DNA of 64,000 nucleotides from Pseudomethylobacillus aquaticus (GTDB taxonomy: Bacteria; Pseudomonadota; Gammaproteobacteria; Burkholderiales; Methylophilaceae): assembly GCF_003730115.1 (NCBI RefSeq), contig NZ_RJVP01000001.1, forward strand, positions 1 to 64,000, given 5' to 3'. Made by a program: the position numbers and the translations under genes. The notes under the pieces were generated by a model. It saw nothing but the letters and a program-made list of their open reading frames with translations. It did no database searches and was not told the origin of the DNA. Shown one piece after another: positions 60,529-64,000 of this stretch; positions within the stretch are counted from its first letter, which is position 1, and every line of letters begins with the position of its first letter.

Positions 60529-61926
60529 TTAATGCATACCGACCAGCAGGCCGGGCAGTGATGCAGGCTGCCGCGCTTCATGCTTCTCCAGGATCTTGTG
60601 ATAGGTGCGGATCGAATCCACAAAGATCACCGGCGCACCGCCGCGCGCAAAGCCATATTTGAGCGTGGTGTAGTACTCGGCCTTGTTGAGCAGGGGCAGT
60701 GTCTTCTTCACGTCACCCCAGCTGTCCGGATTCAGCTGCATACGTTGTGCCAACACGCGTGCATCTTCCAGATGCGCGTAACCGATGTTGTAGGCGGCCA
60801 GTGCCAGCCAGGTCCGGTCCGGCTCCTGTATGCGTTCCGGCAGCAGGTCTTTGAGCAGCTGCACATAGCGTGCACCACCCATGATGCTCTGTTCGGCATC
60901 AAGGCGGTCGGTCACGCCCATGCGGTCGGCAGTGTCTTCAGTGAGCATCATCATGCCGCGCACGCCGGTAGGGGAGGTGTTGAGGCGGTCCCAGTGCGAT
61001 TCCTGATAACTGATGGCCGCCAGCAGGCGCCAGTCTATGCCGGTGACGGCCTCGGCACGTTTGAAGGCGGCACGATGTTTGGGCAGCAGGGTGCGGATGC
61101 GTTGCAGATAAGTGCTGACATCCACGCTGTGCAAACGCTCGGAGTGGCCGTAGTAGCGTTCCAGCAGGCGACGCAGGCTGCCGTCCTTGTAGATCTTGGC
61201 AAAGAACAGATTGGCCTGGCGGTACAGCCACTCATCGCTGTTCTTGGGGAAGGCCCAGGCTACCTGTTCCGGCTTGCCCAGTGGCATGGCCACGCCCAGA
61301 TTGGGATAGAAGTTCTGCACCATGGCCACCATGTGGCTGTCGGCCACGGTGTAGGCCAATGAACCATCGGCCACTTGTTCCAGCAGCTCGTCCGAACTCA
61401 CGTTCCTGGGTTCGTTCCAGCGCAGCTTGGGGTGTTGGTGAGATAACTGGCCCAGGCGTTCGGCAAAGCTGGTGCCGGCTGGCACGGCCAGCGTGTCCTC
61501 TGACAGCGTATCCAGGTCCTTGGGCTTGGCTTGCGCAGTGTTGTAGACCACCTGTTGCTGCACCGTGTTATACGGCACCGTGAACTTGACCAGATGTTCA
61601 CGCAGATGGGTGACGGTGATGTCGGCGGCGGCCAGGTCCGCCCGGCCTTTCATGAGCGTGGGGAGCACTTCGTAGATCTTGTTGACCAGCACGAACTCCA
61701 CACGGTATTCCGGCCCCAGAAACGCCGCGAACTGCTGCGCCAGATCATGTTCCAGGCCGGCGTATTCATTGTCGCCATTCAGGTAATAGGTGTTGGGACC
61801 GGAGTGCGTGACGACTCGAATGACCTTGCTATCGCGTACATCGACCATGCTGGTGGCGTTCTCGCCATTCAGGTCGCAGCCCGTCAAGCCCAGCAGTGCC
61901 ATCAAAACATAGATGCCTGTTCTCAT
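60529..61926 (-). CDS. mltF: Membrane-bound lytic murein transglycosylase F
   Basis: I prefer the ATG at 61926 (MRTGIYVLMALLGLTGC) over a TTG at 61944; the lipobox LTGC predicts a lipoprotein. A solute-binding family 3 domain (residues 40-270; RVVTHSGPNTYYLNGDNEYAGLEHDLA) is followed by an SLT domain whose catalytic Glu lies in AAISYQESHWDRLNTSPTGVRGMMML. It cleaves glycan strands to 1,6-anhydro products at the outer membrane. Confidence 0.93.
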   Translation of the reverse strand: MRTGIYVLMALLGLTGCDLNGENATSMVDVRDSKVIRVVTHSGPNTYYLNGDNEYAGLEHDLAQQFAAFLGPEYRVEFVLVNKIYEVLPTLMKGRADLAAADITVTHLREHLVKFTVPYNTVQQQVVYNTAQAKPKDLDTLSEDTLAVPAGTSFAERLGQLSHQHPKLRWNEPRNVSSDELLEQVADGSLAYTVADSHMVAMVQNFYPNLGVAMPLGKPEQVAWAFPKNSDEWLYRQANLFFAKIYKDGSLRRLLERYYGHSERLHSVDVSTYLQRIRTLLPKHRAAFKRAEAVTGIDWRLLAAISYQESHWDRLNTSPTGVRGMMMLTEDTADRMGVTDRLDAEQSIMGGARYVQLLKDLLPERIQEPDRTWLALAAYNIGYAHLEDARVLAQRMQLNPDSWGDVKKTLPLLNKAEYYTTLKYGFARGGAPVIFVDSIRTYHKILEKHEARQPASLPGLLVGMH

Positions 61927-62032
61927 CAGCGGGAGTGTCGCCAAGAATGCGGGCTTTGTCCAGCCTAAACACCGTTGCCATGTTTTCCGGACGCGGCGAT
62001 ACAGAGATATGAACCGCCCATGACAGAGAAAA

Positions 62033-62062
62033 TTTAATCAAACGGTCAGGTAGTGATAGAAT
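62033..62062 (+). promoter_or_regulatory. Possible promoter of tRNA-Ser
   Basis: TTTAAT, 18 bases, TAGAAT (62057-62062), 23 bases before the tRNA. Confidence 0.4.
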
Positions 62063-62085
62063 GCGCATCGCTTGAAGTGAGTCGC

Positions 62086-62176
62086 GGAAAGGTGGCAGAG
62101 TGGTCGAATGCGCCGGACTCGAAATTCGGTATAGCGGTCTCCGCTATCGTGGGTTCAAATCCCACCCTTTCCGCCA
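62086..62176 (+). tRNA. tRNA-Ser (CGA)
   Basis: 91 nt, class II with a long variable arm (TATAGCGGTCTCCGCTATC). The acceptor GGAAAGG pairs with CCTTTCC (62166-62172), CCA is encoded, and the anticodon loop CTCGAAA gives CGA. An integrase gene follows directly, so the 3' end is the probable attachment site. Confidence 0.95.
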
Positions 62177-62310
62177 TAAGTTTTTCCGTATACGTTCATT
62201 TCCTTCCGCATATCTCCGTTATACCCAGTCTTATCAAGCCTTCTTGGCTTTCCGGTTTTCCGAATGCTTCCGTATTCGTTCATATCAGTGCGTTTGAATC
62301 CGCGTTTTAA
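62177..62310 (+). other. Attachment region with repeated TTCCGNAT motifs
   Basis: TTCCGNAT occurs at 62184, 62204, 62258 and 62268. The first and last extend to a 16-base direct repeat with one mismatch (TTCCGTATACGTTCAT and TTCCGTATTCGTTCAT). Their place between tRNA-Ser and int suggests arm-type integrase sites. The core crossover site is expected in the tRNA 3' end; its partner lies outside the window. Confidence 0.6.
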
Positions 62311-62360
62311 GTGTGGTAAGTTTTGGCATATTTACACACCCACCTCAGTATTTACCACAC
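62311..62360 (+). promoter_or_regulatory. Inverted repeat flanking the int start region
   Basis: GTGTGGTAA (62311-62319) and TTACCACAC (62352-62360) are perfect inverted copies, 32 bases apart, ending three bases before the int ATG. It may be an operator pair or an mRNA hairpin covering the ribosome binding site. Confidence 0.5.
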
Positions 62361-62363
62361 CCT

Positions 62364-63557
62364 ATGCCAAAGCTGACCGAAATGCAGTGCCGAAAGGCGA
62401 AATGCGAGACCCGTACTATTTCAAAGCTTGGGGATGGCGATGGGCTTTATTTGTGGGTCTACAAGACCGGCATAAAGGTATGGCACTACCGTTATAAAAT
62501 TAACGGTAAGCAAATGGGCATCCATATTGGCCGTTATCCTGATATGTCTTTGGCGGAGGCGCGCATTGAGGCGCGAGACAAGCGCAAATTAAGTTTCGAT
62601 GGCATCGATCCTGCGGAAGATAAACGCAGAAAGCAGCTGGAAAACAAGGTATCTGGCATGACGTTCGAAGATGTGGCGCGTGAGTGGTACGGGAAACTGC
62701 AGCCCACCTGGACAATGTCGCACGCCACAGATGTTCTACGCAGGCTCCAGGTCAACATTTTTCCAACAGTGGGCAAGCGCCCTATAGCCGACATTGATGG
62801 TGTTGAATGGTTGGCAGCAATCGCTAAAATTGAGCAGCGTGGCGCAACGGATCTCGCCAGGCGGGTAAGTTCTGTAGGTGGTCAGGTTTTCCGCTACGGC
62901 ATTGCCACGGGTCGATGCAAGTTTGACGTGCCATCCAGCATACGCGGCGCGCTTGCCCCTCACCAGAGGATCAATCAACCCTGTATCCCTCCCAGGAAGT
63001 TGCCGACGTTGATGCAGGCCATCATGCGCTACGCGGACGACATAGGCGACCACCAGACTCAGCTGGCGCTGCTGATGCTTGCGCACACCTTTGTCCGAAC
63101 AAATGAACTGATCAATGCAACTTGGGCAGAGATTGATTTTGAAAGGGCGGTATGGGAGATCCCGCAAGAAAGAATGAAAGCAGGGCGCGGGCACATCGTG
63201 CCGCTGTCTAGGCAGTGCATAGGCTACCTGACAACGCTTAAAGAGCTTTCGCGCGGTAGTGACCTTGTATTTCCTGGAAGAGGGCGATTGAATCCGATCA
63301 GTAGCAACACAATGATTTTTGCCCTATACAGGCTTGGGTTCAAGCGTCAGATGACGGGGCACGGCTTTCGTGCGCTTGCCTCTACAATCCTCAACGAATC
63401 AGGCTTGTTCAATTCCGACTGGATTGAAAGGCAGCTTGCGCACGAAGAGGGCAACAAGGTGCGCGGCGCATACAACCGCGCTCAGTATTTGCCAGACCGT
63501 ACGAGGATGATGCAATGGTGGTCTGACCACCTTGATCAAGCCGCTTTAGGCTCGTGA
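62364..63557 (+). CDS. P4-type tyrosine integrase
   Basis: The ATG at 62364 (MPKLTEMQCRKAKCETRTISK) is chosen; the frame opens at 62313. The 397-residue protein has the DUF4102 arm-binding N terminus (GDGLYLWVYKTGIKVWHYRY), a SAM-like core domain and the tyrosine recombinase catalytic set: Arg245 (HTFVRTNEL), His333 and Arg336 (HGFRALAS), His360 (LAHEEGN) and Tyr370 (GAYNRAQY). It integrates an element into the adjacent tRNA-Ser; the element extends rightward past the window. Confidence 0.93.
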   Translation: MPKLTEMQCRKAKCETRTISKLGDGDGLYLWVYKTGIKVWHYRYKINGKQMGIHIGRYPDMSLAEARIEARDKRKLSFDGIDPAEDKRRKQLENKVSGMTFEDVAREWYGKLQPTWTMSHATDVLRRLQVNIFPTVGKRPIADIDGVEWLAAIAKIEQRGATDLARRVSSVGGQVFRYGIATGRCKFDVPSSIRGALAPHQRINQPCIPPRKLPTLMQAIMRYADDIGDHQTQLALLMLAHTFVRTNELINATWAEIDFERAVWEIPQERMKAGRGHIVPLSRQCIGYLTTLKELSRGSDLVFPGRGRLNPISSNTMIFALYRLGFKRQMTGHGFRALASTILNESGLFNSDWIERQLAHEEGNKVRGAYNRAQYLPDRTRMMQWWSDHLDQAALGS

Positions 63558-63721
63558 TCGTTTGCAGCTAGGCGTAATATCGCCTTGTTTACCTCGGATT
63601 CAAGCCACCCGAACTTTGTGCGATGCGGGATCAGGCCTTCCGCCTGCATCTTGTAGATCGCTGTTTTCTTGCGATTAAGCCGCTTTTCCATTTCGGCTAA
63701 CGATAAAAAACGCTGCTCCAT
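63536..63721 (-). CDS. AlpA-family regulator/excisionase-like protein
   Basis: A 61-residue protein with a MerR-like winged helix (FLSLAEMEKRLNRKKTAIYKMQAEGLIPHRTKFG, then WLESEVNKAI), as in AlpA of P4-like elements, which activate excision or integrase expression. It converges on int and overlaps its end by 22 bases. Confidence 0.8.
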   Translation of the reverse strand: MEQRFLSLAEMEKRLNRKKTAIYKMQAEGLIPHRTKFGWLESEVNKAILRLAANDHEPKAA

Positions 63722-63751
63722 GATGGTTCCTTAATGACTGAACTGCCAAAA

Positions 63752-64000
63752 TCACAGCGCGATACGCTGCTGATTATTCACTGCTCGATTGACTGAGCCA
63801 TACCCAATGCTGATGTGCAGATGCTGATTGAGCGCGGTCATGTTGTTGCAAAGCACGGCGGTGGCTGGATGACAACCAGATAGTGCTTCCATCGTCCGTT
63901 GCTGGCGTTTGTGTCTATTCAGGCTGGTGGCCGGCACGACGCACACAAACTCCATAACCCCCATGGCCAGCACACCACCACTGTTGCGGCAATCCGCCTT
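63752..64000 (-). CDS. Ash-family-like protein (5' partial)
   Basis: The frame stays open to the right edge. The visible 82 residues include FVCVVPATSLNRHKRQQRTMEALSGCHP-like text, which resembles the small Ash proteins near alpA in P4-like satellites. The function of the family is unclear. It is weakly supported because the start is outside the window. Confidence 0.45.
   Translation of the reverse strand, partial: KADCRNSGGVLAMGVMEFVCVVPATSLNRHKRQQRTMEALSGCHPATAVLCNNMTALNQHLHISIGYGSVNRAVNNQQRIAL

Overview
The window is about 64 kb of a GC-rich bacterial chromosome, most likely from a betaproteobacterium. The gene orders tig-clpP-clpX-lon-hupB, ftsK-lolA-rarA-serS, dnaE-accA-tilS and tesA-ybbA-ybbP are typical proteobacterial blocks. 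A formate-using PurT and a leucine-codon usage that almost excludes TTA would fit a Methylophilaceae-like methylotroph, but that placement is inference.

Left accessory region (1-5500): the C-terminal part of a YD-repeat/LysM polymorphic toxin that runs off the left edge and ends in a class 3 lipase-like domain. An ankyrin-repeat putative immunity lipoprotein overlaps its stop. Next comes an orphan YD-repeat/LysM module lacking both ends and repeating the LysM linker of the first gene, cut by a complete IS1595-family element (4632-5369) with perfect 14-bp inverted repeats.

Core region 1 (5500-28000): a DUF3016-like exported protein; a tightly overlapping four-gene RNA/nucleotide operon (RNase II-like, aminopropyltransferase-like, THUMP methyltransferase, MazG-like); an exported truncated globin; tpx; dnaE-accA-tilS; tesA divergent from ybbA-ybbP with overlapping start codons; a TonB-dependent receptor behind two tandem palindromes and followed by an orphan sigma-54 response regulator; purT with a second truncated globin.

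Core region 2 (28000-47400): two tandem DEAD-box helicases behind a predicted 240-nt leader, divergent from typA; a Skp-like chaperone; an SDR whose usual catalytic Tyr is His; a heavy-metal-type RND efflux operon; tRNA-Leu(UAG)-tig-clpP-clpX-lon-hupB; tRNA-Val(UAC) and tRNA-Asp(GUC).

Core region 3 (47400-62000): ispD-ispF; a LysM/pesticin-like muramidase; smr; trxB, dps and oxyR (peroxide defence, with tpx elsewhere); ftsK-lolA-rarA-serS, where serS carries a sharply AT-rich internal patch with an extra ~32 residues; mltF with a CPA2 antiporter.

Right edge (62086-64000): tRNA-Ser(CGA) used as attachment site by a P4-type integrase, with candidate arm sites, an AlpA-like regulator and a partial Ash-like ORF. 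This is the left end of an integrated element continuing beyond the window. No rRNA operon or CRISPR array was seen.
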